Below, in pieces: positions 7,788 to 17,300 of a stretch of DNA of 64,000 bases (position 1 is its first letter; every line of letters begins with the position of its first letter). The stretch lies in NCBI GenBank assembly GCA_024276195.1, contig JAJRXR010000021.1, positions 1-64,000 of the forward strand, written 5' to 3'. The position numbers were made by a program, and so were the translations under genes. The stretch is from Planctomycetota bacterium. GTDB taxonomy: Bacteria; Planctomycetota; Phycisphaerae; Phycisphaerales; UBA1924. The notes beneath the pieces were generated by a model, which saw only the letters and a list, made by a program, of their open reading frames with translations, was not told the DNA's origin and did no database searches.

Positions 7788-9074
7788 ATGGCAACGTACG
7801 TCTATGAAGCGTTGAACGCGGCGGGCAAGGCGCAGAAGGGCTCTGTCGAGGCCGGTTCGAGCGAGGACGCGATCCAGCGGATCAAGAGCCAGGGGCTCTT
7901 CCCGACGTCGGTGCGCCCGCAGAAGGGCAAGAAGGGCGCCGCCGAAGCCGGCGAGAGCGCCAAGAAGAAGAAAAAGAAGAAGAAGGGCGGCGGTGGCATC
8001 TCGATCGGGGGTGTCAAGCCCAAGCACCTGACGCTGTTCACTCGCCAGCTCTCGACGCTGCAGGACGCGGGCCTTCCGCTGCTGCGGTCGCTGCAGATTC
8101 TCGAGCAGCAGCAGAAGCCGGGGCTGATGAAGAACACGCTCCAGAACGTGGTCGAGGAGGTCGAGGGGGGCTCGTCGCTGTCGGAGGCGATGGGCAAATC
8201 GCCCAAGGCGTTCAACAAGCTGTATGTGAAGATGGTCAACGCCGGCGAGATCGGCGGCGTGCTGGACATCATCCTCCAGCGCCTCGCCGAGTTCATGGAG
8301 AAGAGCGAACGCCTCAAGCGCCGGATCAAGGGCGCGATGGTCTACCCGGTGGTGGTGGTGCTCGTGGCGCTGGCGATTCTCAGCGGCATCATGATCTTCA
8401 TCATCCCGAAGTTCGAGGAGATCTTCAAGGACTTCGGGGTCGAGCTGCCGGCGCTGACGATCTGGCTGATGAACACGAGCCGCTGGTTTGTCGGCGGGAT
8501 CGCCGGGCAGAGGTTCGCCGGGTATTGGTACGTCGGGATCGGTCTCCCGGCGGCGTGGATCCTGTTCAAGCTGATCCGCAAGGCCGGCCCGGGGCGCGCC
8601 CTGACAGACATCTTGCTGCTGTGGGTGCCTGTCTTCGGGAGCCTGGTGCGCAAGACGGTGATCGCGCGGTTCACACGGACGCTGGGGACGCTGATCTCGG
8701 CTGGCGTGCCGATTCTCGAGGCCGTGACGATCACGGGCGAGACGTGCGGGAACTATGTGTACGAAAAAACGCTCAAGAAGGTGCACGACTCGATCCGCGA
8801 GGGCGAGAGCTTTGCGCAGCCGCTGCGAGAGTCCAAGACCTGCGACGCGCTGGTCGTGAACATGATCGACGTGGGCGAGGAGACGGGCGATATGGACGCG
8901 ATGCTGCTGAAGATCGCGGACAACTACGACGAGGAGGTTGACGTCGCGGTCGCCTCGCTGGTGTCGCTGCTCGAACCGATCATGGTCGTGCTGCTCGGCG
9001 GCATGGTCGGCACGATCGTCGTGGCGATGTTCCTGCCCATGGTGTCCATGATTGAATCGCTGCAGGGCAGTTGA
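7788..9074 (+). CDS. pilC: Type IV pilus inner-membrane platform protein PilC/GspF
   Basis: 428 aa. The N-terminus YVYEALNAAGK..KGSVEA..EDA.Q.I is typical of PilC/GspF. A lysine run (eight consecutive Lys) and GGGG follow at about residues 59-70 as a linker. Two GspF repeats come next, each opening with a cytoplasmic helical part (LFTRQLSTLQDAGLPLL and RFTRTLGTLISAGVPIL). Hydrophobic segments are at about residues 185-210, 245-265 and 400-425, the last being EPIMVVLLGGMVGTIVVAMF. PilC is the rotor-like membrane base that PilB acts on. It sits between pilB and the pilin genes, and its stop is close to the start of the first pilin, so the block is probably one transcript. Confidence 0.93.
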   Translation: MATYVYEALNAAGKAQKGSVEAGSSEDAIQRIKSQGLFPTSVRPQKGKKGAAEAGESAKKKKKKKKGGGGISIGGVKPKHLTLFTRQLSTLQDAGLPLLRSLQILEQQQKPGLMKNTLQNVVEEVEGGSSLSEAMGKSPKAFNKLYVKMVNAGEIGGVLDIILQRLAEFMEKSERLKRRIKGAMVYPVVVVLVALAILSGIMIFIIPKFEEIFKDFGVELPALTIWLMNTSRWFVGGIAGQRFAGYWYVGIGLPAAWILFKLIRKAGPGRALTDILLLWVPVFGSLVRKTVIARFTRTLGTLISAGVPILEAVTITGETCGNYVYEKTLKKVHDSIREGESFAQPLRESKTCDALVVNMIDVGEETGDMDAMLLKIADNYDEEVDVAVASLVSLLEPIMVVLLGGMVGTIVVAMFLPMVSMIESLQGS

Positions 9075-9088
9075 TCCCGGAGACACGG

Positions 9089-10213
9089 ATGCCCCAGATG
9101 CGTCGAAACAACATGCGCCGAAACAACCCGCGATCCGCGTTCACGCTGCTCGAGCTGCTGGTGGTGATCGTCATCATTGCGACGCTGATCTCGATCCTGC
9201 TCGTCGGGATGGGCGCCGCCAGGCGGGCGGCCCAGGCGGCGAGCGACCGTCAGGCGGTCTCGGGTATGTCGCTCGGGGTCACGCAGTTCAAGCAGGACCA
9301 TGCGTTCATCCCGCCGCTGGTGTTCGATGGCGAGCCGCTGGAGCTGACGACGACGCGCAGGCCCGAGTCGACAACAACAGCCGGCGGCGATGGGCCGGTG
9401 TACTCGGTTGACACCAACCGCTGGGTCGTGAGCATCTGGGACGCTGGGTCCGGCGATGACGCCGAGATCCTGCGCCAGCGTGATCGAAACACCGGCGTTC
9501 CGCTGGCGCTTCCGGGCGGGCAGAGCGCCTGGGCGGACCCGCGGTACAGCAAGTTTGCGCTGGCGTACTACCTCGCGGGAGCGCTCCCGGCGGAGGTCGA
9601 TGGCGTCGAGGGGCTCGGGATGTACCAGCCGCAAGAGAGCGGCGGGTTCCGGGGTGTTGGCGCGATCGTCGGGCGCGGGCGGACGACGTATGAGCCGTAC
9701 ATCGATACCGGATCGTCGAACGTGAACCTGGCGCAGACCTATGTCGATGCGAACGAGTACGCCGAACACGGTGGGGTGGTGATCGACCAGTCTGGCATCG
9801 ACACGATCACAAGCGACACCCTGAGCCGCTTCCGCACGGCCGTGACCGATCGCAACGGCGTGCCCTATCGCTATTACCGCTGGGAGCAGGGGCGGATGGA
9901 CAGCGTTGCCGGCAAGATCGTGAAGGTTCGGACGCTGGACCTGAACATCCCCGCGGCCCTGACAGACCCGGTCCTCCGGCGCCAGGGCCTCGACGATCCG
10001 ATCAGCGAGGTCGATGTCACGGCGGGCGACACAAAGCTACGCGGCGCGCGATACGCGGTGGTGGGCGCCGGCGGAGACGGGCTGTTCGGGACCGAGGCGA
10101 TCGAGGTAATCCTCGAGTCGCTGGGCAGGTCGGGCTCTTCGCCGAATGCCGAGGTCGAGGCCGGGCTTCGCAGGCAGGTCTGGCAGGACAACGTGGTGGA
10201 GGTGGGCGGCTGA
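9089..10213 (+). CDS. Prepilin-like protein, GspG-type position (cluster A)
   Basis: 374 aa from the ATG at 9089; a TTG at 9071 that overlaps the pilC stop is an alternative. A basic leader (RRNNMRRNNPRSA) precedes the class III cleavage motif A/FTLLELLVVIVII, with Glu at +5 and a 20-residue hydrophobic helix. The remaining 330 residues form a large globular part that I do not recognise. It is rich in Asp/Gly and contains PLVFDGEPLEL and VNLAQTYVDANEY. Major pseudopilins are usually 130-170 aa, so this one is more than twice as long. It would be processed by a prepilin peptidase and enter the fibre or its tip. The gene ends one base into the next gene (TGATG). Confidence 0.8.
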   Translation: MPQMRRNNMRRNNPRSAFTLLELLVVIVIIATLISILLVGMGAARRAAQAASDRQAVSGMSLGVTQFKQDHAFIPPLVFDGEPLELTTTRRPESTTTAGGDGPVYSVDTNRWVVSIWDAGSGDDAEILRQRDRNTGVPLALPGGQSAWADPRYSKFALAYYLAGALPAEVDGVEGLGMYQPQESGGFRGVGAIVGRGRTTYEPYIDTGSSNVNLAQTYVDANEYAEHGGVVIDQSGIDTITSDTLSRFRTAVTDRNGVPYRYYRWEQGRMDSVAGKIVKVRTLDLNIPAALTDPVLRRQGLDDPISEVDVTAGDTKLRGARYAVVGAGGDGLFGTEAIEVILESLGRSGSSPNAEVEAGLRRQVWQDNVVEVGG

Positions 10214-11505
10214 TGAAAATCGCCCGAACCAACCAGAACGATCGGATCACGACGGGCATGTCCGCGTGCCGTTGCACAGCGACGCCGGGTGGGTATGCCC
10301 CAGGTCGGATGGCGCGCGCCGGGTTCACGCTCGTGGAGATGTTCGTCGTGATCGCGATCATTCTGATCATCGTGGCCTTGGCGGTGCCGGGCGTGAGCGC
10401 GATGGCGTACTCGTCGAACCGGGCGCTGGCCGAGAACAGCCTGCGCGTGGGCGTGGGGCTGGCGCGGGACGCGGCGATCGCGTCGTCGCGCTCGGGCGAT
10501 GGGGCCGCGGTGTTCCTGTTCGATCCGGGCGGACAGATCCGGATCGTGCCGGCGGAGGTGGTGGGGCAGATCAGGGTTGCGGCCAACCCGTTCTCGCTCG
10601 GGTCGGGCGGGATCCAGACGTACGACGTGCTGGCGCCGATCGCGCTGGGGCAGTCGATCACGCTGCCGGCGTCCTGGATGGTGCGCGGGTACGCGCCGCC
10701 CGGGTCGATGGACGCGAGGCCCGGCGAGCCGAACCCCTCGTGGTACACCTCGCGCAACTATGGCGGAACAAGCTCGAGCGACATCGCCAAACGCGAGGGC
10801 AACTGGATCTTCCCGGAGAGCGGTTTTTACGACATCGACCTGGCCCGGCACGCGGGCGGAGGCGGTGGTGGAGCGGCTGGCTTTTCTGGGCCTCCGACAC
10901 CTCGCCAGTCGTTCATGGTCCGGTTCTCGAGCCGGACCGGGGGCGTCTCGCGCGTGAGCACGCCCGGGCTGTTCATCGATCCGCGTCCATCGACGATGCA
11001 GCGTGAGCTGCTGGCGATGCGTCGGTCCGACCCGACGGCTTGGAAGCGGGTGGACTGGGCCGAGGACGCGCGGACGTGGGGCGTGCGCGCCCTCGGGCGC
11101 TTGGGCGCCCTTCAGCCCGGTCCCGAGAAGGACGAGATCCTCAGGCTCCTCGGCAACAACTCCAACGACACGGTTCTGGTCAAGAGTGTCAACCGCCTGG
11201 CGCTGTACGACGAGCGCCGCCTGGCGCGCGGGATCGGCGGCAGGGTCAACCAGAGCACGGGCTCGATCTACGAGACGTACCGGAGCAACAGCCGGATCTC
11301 GTTCGATCAGTCGCTGTTCAACGGCGCCGATACGGACCAGATCCGCCGGAACATCAACGCCTGGATCGACGGCGACACCAGCGGCGGTCCGGGCGGCCCC
11401 CTGGGCGATATTTACGACGACAGGATCGACGAGAACGACTCGCCCGAGTCCAAGCTCTTTACGCTGCAGGGCTACACCGGGGAACTGACGGAGATCGAAC
11501 AATGA
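10213..11505 (+). CDS. Prepilin-like protein, GspH-type (cluster A)
   Basis: 430 aa. The motif AG/FTLVEMFVVIAIILIIVALAVPG has a normal Gly(-1), Phe(+1) and Glu(+5). The first 60 residues of the mature protein (SSNRALAENSLRVGVGLARDAAIASSRSG) resemble GspH/FimT minor pseudopilins. The rest is an unrecognised extracellular region with a Gly-rich stretch (HAGGGGGGAAG). The ATG at 10213 overlaps the preceding stop by one base, which favours it but gives a leader of 37 residues; an ATG at 10309 would give a five-residue leader. Typical GspH is 150-200 aa. It is likely a minor subunit of the initiating complex. Confidence 0.8.
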   Translation: MKIARTNQNDRITTGMSACRCTATPGGYAPGRMARAGFTLVEMFVVIAIILIIVALAVPGVSAMAYSSNRALAENSLRVGVGLARDAAIASSRSGDGAAVFLFDPGGQIRIVPAEVVGQIRVAANPFSLGSGGIQTYDVLAPIALGQSITLPASWMVRGYAPPGSMDARPGEPNPSWYTSRNYGGTSSSDIAKREGNWIFPESGFYDIDLARHAGGGGGGAAGFSGPPTPRQSFMVRFSSRTGGVSRVSTPGLFIDPRPSTMQRELLAMRRSDPTAWKRVDWAEDARTWGVRALGRLGALQPGPEKDEILRLLGNNSNDTVLVKSVNRLALYDERRLARGIGGRVNQSTGSIYETYRSNSRISFDQSLFNGADTDQIRRNINAWIDGDTSGGPGGPLGDIYDDRIDENDSPESKLFTLQGYTGELTEIEQ

Positions 11506-12569
11506 ACCGATCAGAGCCAACATTCGCTCGCGGGTTCTCGCTGGTCGAGATCCTAATCGCGGTGCTGATCCTGGCGCTGGGGCTGCTCGGGCTCGGGGCG
11601 GTGTTCCCGGCGGTGATCGCGCAGCAGCGCAGCGCCGTGGACACGACCAAGGGCGCCGCGACGGCCGCGACCGCGGCGGCGACGCTCCGCGCTGGCGGGG
11701 AGCTGGCCAACTGGGCGGTGCTCTCGGATGACAAGTACTTCTCGCAGGAGCAGAACGCGCTCCCGGATGGGGGGGGGGCGGGCGGCCCGTTCTTGCCGAC
11801 GAGCCTGTGGGAGGCGGAGTGGCCCCTGCCCGAGACGCTCATCCCCGGCGGGACGAACTTCAACCTGTACAAGAACGAGGGAACGATCGCCTTCGGGCGG
11901 ACCCTGACGGATATGGAGTATCCGCTGCAGCGGATCCCGGAGCTGGCGCGGTTGTCGCCGCCGGCGTTCTCGGGGCGCGACCCGCAGTATGTCTGGGACT
12001 TTGTCGCCCGCAAGCACCCGGCGACGAAGCGGATCGAGGTCGCGATGTTCGTGCGGCGTGTGGACACACGCATCCGCACGGGGCGCGACACCTCGCTCTC
12101 CGAGGTGCTGGCGCGGCCGGGCGTGTTCGCGGTCGCGGTTGACGGCGACGGGCGCCCGGCGCCGGGCGATCGGGCGAGCGCGTACGCCGTGCCGCTGGTG
12201 CTCGGCATCGAGGTGCCGCAGGATGGCGACGGGCCGATCCTCGACCGCGTGCGGTTCCTGCGGACACTGGGCGCCGGCGGGCTGACAGCGTTCACCGGGG
12301 CGCCGACCCTTCCCATCCGTGTCGAGCTGGCGAGCCTGAAGGGTCAAAAGCTCGTAGACAACTTCGGCGTGGTGCGCACGGTGGTGGAGGTCATCGAGAA
12401 CGAGATCGACACGGTGCGGATCGACCCACCGTTCACGGAGCAGCAGGCGCTGGGCGGGTTTGCGGATGGCTTCCCGCCCCCCACGAACTCTGTTGATCCG
12501 AGCCTGGCGCAGCAGGTGGTATTTACGCCGCAGATTCCGGTTTCGATTGAGGTGTTCCGCGTTGAGTAA
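11502..12569 (+). CDS. Prepilin-like protein, GspI/PilV-type (cluster A)
   Basis: 355 aa. The ATG at 11502 overlaps the preceding stop as ATGA, giving leader MNRSEPTFARG and cleavage before FSLVEILIAVLILALGLLGLGAVFP. The long hydrophobic helix with Ala-Gly-Leu repeats followed by QQRSAVDTTKGAATAATAAATL is characteristic of PilV/GspI subunits. The globular part (about residues 80-355) has no domain I recognise; it includes YVWDFVARKHPATKRIEVAMFVRRVD. PilV/GspI is usually 120-180 aa, so this copy is roughly doubled. It lies between the H-like and J-like genes, matching GspH-I-J order. Confidence 0.82.
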   Translation: MNRSEPTFARGFSLVEILIAVLILALGLLGLGAVFPAVIAQQRSAVDTTKGAATAATAAATLRAGGELANWAVLSDDKYFSQEQNALPDGGGAGGPFLPTSLWEAEWPLPETLIPGGTNFNLYKNEGTIAFGRTLTDMEYPLQRIPELARLSPPAFSGRDPQYVWDFVARKHPATKRIEVAMFVRRVDTRIRTGRDTSLSEVLARPGVFAVAVDGDGRPAPGDRASAYAVPLVLGIEVPQDGDGPILDRVRFLRTLGAGGLTAFTGAPTLPIRVELASLKGQKLVDNFGVVRTVVEVIENEIDTVRIDPPFTEQQALGGFADGFPPPTNSVDPSLAQQVVFTPQIPVSIEVFRVE

Positions 12570-14268
12570 AGCACAACGACACATCCGGTTCCGTCCGATC
12601 GTGCGTGGGCTGAGCGTGCGCCGGCACGCCGCGGGCGCGTTCACGCTGCTCGAACTGCTCGTGGCGATCGCGATCATCGCGCTGCTCGCGGCGGGGGTGG
12701 CGGCGATCTTCGCTGCTGTTGGCGACACCGTCTCGGCGGGCAAGCGCGTCAGCACCGTCAACAAGTACAGCGTCCTGATGGAGGGCGTGATCCGCGAAGA
12801 TTTCAAGCGCCTCACGCGCGACGGGTTCCTCGTGATCCGCCACGAGCTGGCCAACAATGGAAACCCCGTCAGCTTGTACCGGGGCGATCCGGACCCGCGC
12901 CAACGCCGGATCGACGAGGTCATGTTCTTCACACGCGGCGATTACGCGAGCGTGCGCCGCCCGATGACGCCGGGGATCACGGCTCGGTCCAACGAGGCCC
13001 GGGTCTACATTGGCATCGGGCAGCGCCGGATCGAGGATCTGACCACCCTGGCCCTGGGAACGTACCTTTACCCGGCGCTGGATGATCTCAATGTTGACCA
13101 GGACGCGCGTCTCGGCGCGCAGGCGGTGACGGCGGGCGTCGAGAACCCCAACCGATTCGCGTCGGACTGGACGCTGCTGCGACATGTGACGCTGCTGGTC
13201 CCGCCGGCAGCGGGCGAGGCGCGGACGGCCGACGATCTGGTGTTCGATATCGACCCGACGTCCTTCGCCGGGCGCCAACGCCTGCGCGATTCGGACGTGC
13301 AGATCGGGCTCCAGCCCGCGGCCCAGAGCATTTTCCGCGTCCGCATGGACGATGCCCGGACGCTACCCGGCGGAATGGTGGCCTTCACCCCGCCTCCCGC
13401 GTCGCAGATGGTGCGCGACAGCGACCACAGCGTCTGGCCCCGGTTCAGCTCGGGGCTGGTGGATGTCGCGACCGAGACGCTCGCGGAGATCCGCTCGGTG
13501 GTGACGAGCGCGGGGCTGACGCCGTTCGCGGCCCAAGCGCAGCAGGACTACTTCTTGGCGACCGGCGCGTTCAACCCGGCCAACATCGCACAGCGCGATG
13601 TGGCGCGCAAGTGGATGCTCAACGCGATGCCGGGCGAGCTGACGGACACGTTCGGCGAGGTGGTTCACCCGGAGACGCTGTCGCGGATCCGGTATGAGCC
13701 GACGCCGCCGCTGCTGGGGATCCCCGACAGCGAGATCAGCAACGACCGCGAGCGGGCCTACCGCGAGGCGGACCAGGAGATGCTCTCGGCCAGCGCGTTC
13801 ATCCCACGTTGCACGGAGTTCATCGTCGAGTGGTCGTTCGGCTGGACCAACAACAACCCGGGCGATCCACGCTTCGGACAGATCCAGTGGCACGGGCTCG
13901 ACCGGGTCGAGGAAGACATCGACGGCGACGGTTCCACCAACCAACGCGATCGGGTCGCGTCGCTGTTCCGCCTGCAAGAGGTCCGTCTCGGGCCGAACGG
14001 GACGAACCGGGATACGTCGGAACTGGTGCGGATCCGTCAGCTCGTCTTGGGCATTCCGATCGACGAGACGCTGGCGTACCAGGAGTCCGTCTTCGGCTAT
14101 TACGACCCCGGGCTGATCGTGGACACGGCCAACCCGGCGCACGCGGACGACGACGACGTGTGGCCCTGGCCCACGCTGATCCGGATCACGATGAGCTTCG
14201 CAGACCCGACGGACCCGACGATCGAGACGACGACGCAGTTCGTCGTCGAGATCACGGACGAGCGGTAG
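12562..14268 (+). CDS. Prepilin-like protein, GspJ/PilW-type (cluster A)
   Basis: 568 aa from a TTG at 12562 that overlaps the previous stop by 8 bases; a GTG at about 12601 is an alternative. The leader ends RRHAAGA and is followed by FTLLELLVAIAIIALLAAGVAAIFAAV, a class III prepilin helix with Glu at +5. The following DTVSAGKRVSTVNKYSVLMEGVIREDFKRL resembles the start of GspJ/PilW. The remaining 450 residues are not recognised; they contain an acidic Asn/Asp stretch (EEDIDGDGSTNQRD) that looks like a calcium-binding loop. Usual GspJ is about 200 aa. Its position before the K/PilX-like gene matches the J-K pair of type II secretion systems. Confidence 0.8.
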   Translation: MSKAQRHIRFRPIVRGLSVRRHAAGAFTLLELLVAIAIIALLAAGVAAIFAAVGDTVSAGKRVSTVNKYSVLMEGVIREDFKRLTRDGFLVIRHELANNGNPVSLYRGDPDPRQRRIDEVMFFTRGDYASVRRPMTPGITARSNEARVYIGIGQRRIEDLTTLALGTYLYPALDDLNVDQDARLGAQAVTAGVENPNRFASDWTLLRHVTLLVPPAAGEARTADDLVFDIDPTSFAGRQRLRDSDVQIGLQPAAQSIFRVRMDDARTLPGGMVAFTPPPASQMVRDSDHSVWPRFSSGLVDVATETLAEIRSVVTSAGLTPFAAQAQQDYFLATGAFNPANIAQRDVARKWMLNAMPGELTDTFGEVVHPETLSRIRYEPTPPLLGIPDSEISNDRERAYREADQEMLSASAFIPRCTEFIVEWSFGWTNNNPGDPRFGQIQWHGLDRVEEDIDGDGSTNQRDRVASLFRLQEVRLGPNGTNRDTSELVRIRQLVLGIPIDETLAYQESVFGYYDPGLIVDTANPAHADDDDVWPWPTLIRITMSFADPTDPTIETTTQFVVEITDER

Positions 14269-14318
14269 ATCGACACACCCGCGTTGGCGCTTGGCGCCGG
14301 CGCGCGAAGGTTTCCTAG

Positions 14319-14340
14319 GGAACACCCAGGTGGGCGTTCC
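14319..14340 (+). promoter_or_regulatory. Hairpin in the leader of the giant K/PilX-like gene
   Basis: ggaac-a-ccca-gg-tggg-c-gttcc folds into a two-part stem with a two-base loop, 23 bases before the ATG at 14364 and just upstream of the aaggag ribosome site. There is no T tract after it, so it is more likely an mRNA processing, stability or translation element than a full terminator. It would separate the giant gene from the four pilin genes before it. Confidence 0.4.
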
Positions 14341-14363
14341 GAAAGGCACGAAGGAGCAGCACG

Positions 14364-17300
14364 ATGCGTCACAACGACACGCTCGGCGGCACGTCCATGA
14401 ACCCCATCGCCCGTTTCATCAAACGCCGGCGCCCGGGCGTCCTCCGCGAATCCTGCGGCAGGGCCGTCTCCGCCTCGAACTCACAGGCGAGGCGAGGCTC
14501 GGCGCTGCTGCTGGTCATCGGCGCGCTGGCGCTGATCTCCGTGTTCGCGGCGATCTATGTGACGATCGGCCAGAGCGATCAACGCTCGTCCTCGGCGCAC
14601 GAGCTGAACCGGCGCGTGCAGAACTTCGGGCCGCTGTTTGGTGATTACATTGCCCAGATTATCGCCGAAGACCGCCTGGACACGGTGCTGCGCCTCGCGT
14701 TTGACGAGGGCGGCGGACCGGCGGGCGGGACATTCGGCGGCGGCGGGGGCGGCGCCAGCACGGCGCAGGTCCGCCAGAAAATCTACCGGGAGAACACCGA
14801 CCTCCCCTTGACGGACTGGACCGTGCGGAGCATCCCGTCGCGGATCAACCCGGCGATGCTCGGAAGCATCGCCAACCAGTCGCGCCTGGCGTTCACGCCC
14901 GGGGGCACGCAGCCGGCGCCGTGGTTTGTCAATGGAACGGACACGGCCCAGCGCCTCGCGGCGTACCGCCTCGACCGGCGCGTCGCCTCGGACCCGTGGC
15001 TGGCCTCGACCGCCCCGACGTACCTCGGCGCAGGCCCGGACCGGTTCTCGGCCACCTTCGGCGCGGCCGCTGAGCGGCACCGCCTGCGGTACCTGGACGA
15101 CCGGGACTGGGCGCACATCTCGAACCTGTCGCCGGACGGGTTTTTCGTAAACCTGTACAACCTGCGCGGAAACGCGGGTGGGTTCAACGCGGATCCAGCG
15201 TACACGATCGGTGGGTACAACTACGCGGGCTCGCCGGCGGATCCGCCGCGGATGAGCGATGGGCTGACGCTGCTGAAAAAACGCATGGGGGATGGCGCCC
15301 TGCAGGCGATGGATGTGCGCACGGAGGGGTTCTGGGTTCCGGGGGCGTTGAATCCGGTCGCGTGGGATATCGCCAATCTCGGCGACCCCGAGAACGTGCC
15401 TGCGCTCTGGAGCACGAACCAGCGGTTCATGCTGATGCCGATGGACCAGGCGTTCTTCAGCTATGACAAGTTTGGCGTGATCGCGGACTGGGAAAGCCCG
15501 GACTACCCGGCGTACCAGTACGCCGACACGGACGGCGACGGGCTGGCCGACGCGCGCTGGTTCGAGCTGACGGACAGCTCCGATTCGGGTCTGAACGACA
15601 ACCAGCTCAGCTACCGGTTCCTGGCGCCGGCGGAGGGGTACCGCCTGTTCGCCGCGGCGCGGGTGGTGGATCTTTCGGCGTTGCTGAACATCAACGTGGC
15701 GACGGACGGGATGGTGGGGCCGACGGACAAGGCGATGTGGACCCCCTCGTCGGTTGACCTTCGCCGGGCGCTGACGATGCAGGACTTCGCGCGCGAGTAC
15801 CGCGACTGGAAGCGCCCAGCGAGCAAGGGACTGGCGCCCGGGAGTATCAAGCGCGACGGCCCTCCCGTGCAGCAGCTTGGGGATGGCGACGCGTTCGCCG
15901 ATTACACGAAGTACCAGTTCAACCCGGACTGGATGGACCCGACGACGCCGCCGGATGGCGCCGGCTTTGGGTGGAACGGCGCCCTGATCGGCGCCTACTC
16001 CGCCGACGCGGTCGCCCTGGCGATCGAGACCGAGACGAGCCTGGGCGCGAGCGACGTCGGGCGGTTTGGTGGGGGCGGCGGGGGCGTTGTGGGGCTGCGC
16101 GAGCTGTCGCGGTTTGACTTCGGCGACAACATGCAGAACCTGAGCGCGCTGCGACAGCTGTCCTACTACGACCGCGTCGGCTCGATCGACCCGACCGATC
16201 CTGTGGCCCGCGGCGCCAGCGACCTGGGCACGGGCCTGTTCGGCATGAGCGACCTGGGCGAGATGCTCACGTTCTGGGGGATCAACGACGACGAGGTCGT
16301 TTCCCGACTCGAGCGGGTGCTGTTCGGACGCTACGACGACGCCAACGCCAACATCACGCAGACAACGAGCCGGTTCAGCCCGTACCTCGACGGGCGCCCG
16401 ACGGAGCTTGATCGTCGCCGCCACGACACGCTCAACTCGTCCTTCAACCCTTCGCGCCCGCCCGAGACGGACGGAAGGGTGGACCCGGACAGCATGGCGC
16501 TGATCGCGCTGAGCAGGCGGCGAGCCCTGACGACGATCAGCGGCGGCGCCGGGATCCTGTCTTCTCTGCTCGATCCGGCTGAGCTGGACACGCTCAACGC
16601 CTCCGAAGCGCCCGAGCTGATCCATGACTTTGTCAACGGGCTGCTGGCCGGCATCCCCACCTCGGATCGTACTTCGGGCCGTGACGTGTTCGAGATGTTC
16701 TCCGATGTTCTGGCCTCGAACGCACAGATCCGCGACGCCTGGGACCGGTCCAAGCCCGAGTTCAACACGATGTTCTACGGGCACCAAGGCCCCGAGCTGG
16801 CGCTGACGCTCAGCGCCTTCCTCACGGCCAACCTGATCGACGCCTACGACACGGACCGCGAGCCGACACCGATCAGCGTGTACGCGCTGGACCCGGCGTC
16901 GAGCCTCGTCACCGTGCAGGAGTTTGACGCGTCGAACGCGCAGGGCGGCGCCTTCCCATGGATCCAGAGCCAGAAGATCAAGCTCTCTCAGCTGGGCGAT
17001 GGCCTCAACGCGCCGACCATGTTCGAGAACAACGTCGTGCGCCCCGCCTACACGGTCTACGGGCTCGAGGCGTACCCGGTGCTGACCGAGGTCGCGGCGA
17101 TGGTCGTGATGACCGACGCGTCGAGCCGGGCGTCGGGCATCGCGCAGGGCGACAACGACGCGTCCGGCGGCGGGCGCCCCTGGGTCGATCCCGGCGGTTC
17201 GCCTCCCCCGTCTGAGATCACGATCAACGTGAATGACTGGGACGTGACCAATGCCTGGAACATGAACCCGGACCTGGCGTTGGTCGCCTTCGCGTTCCAA

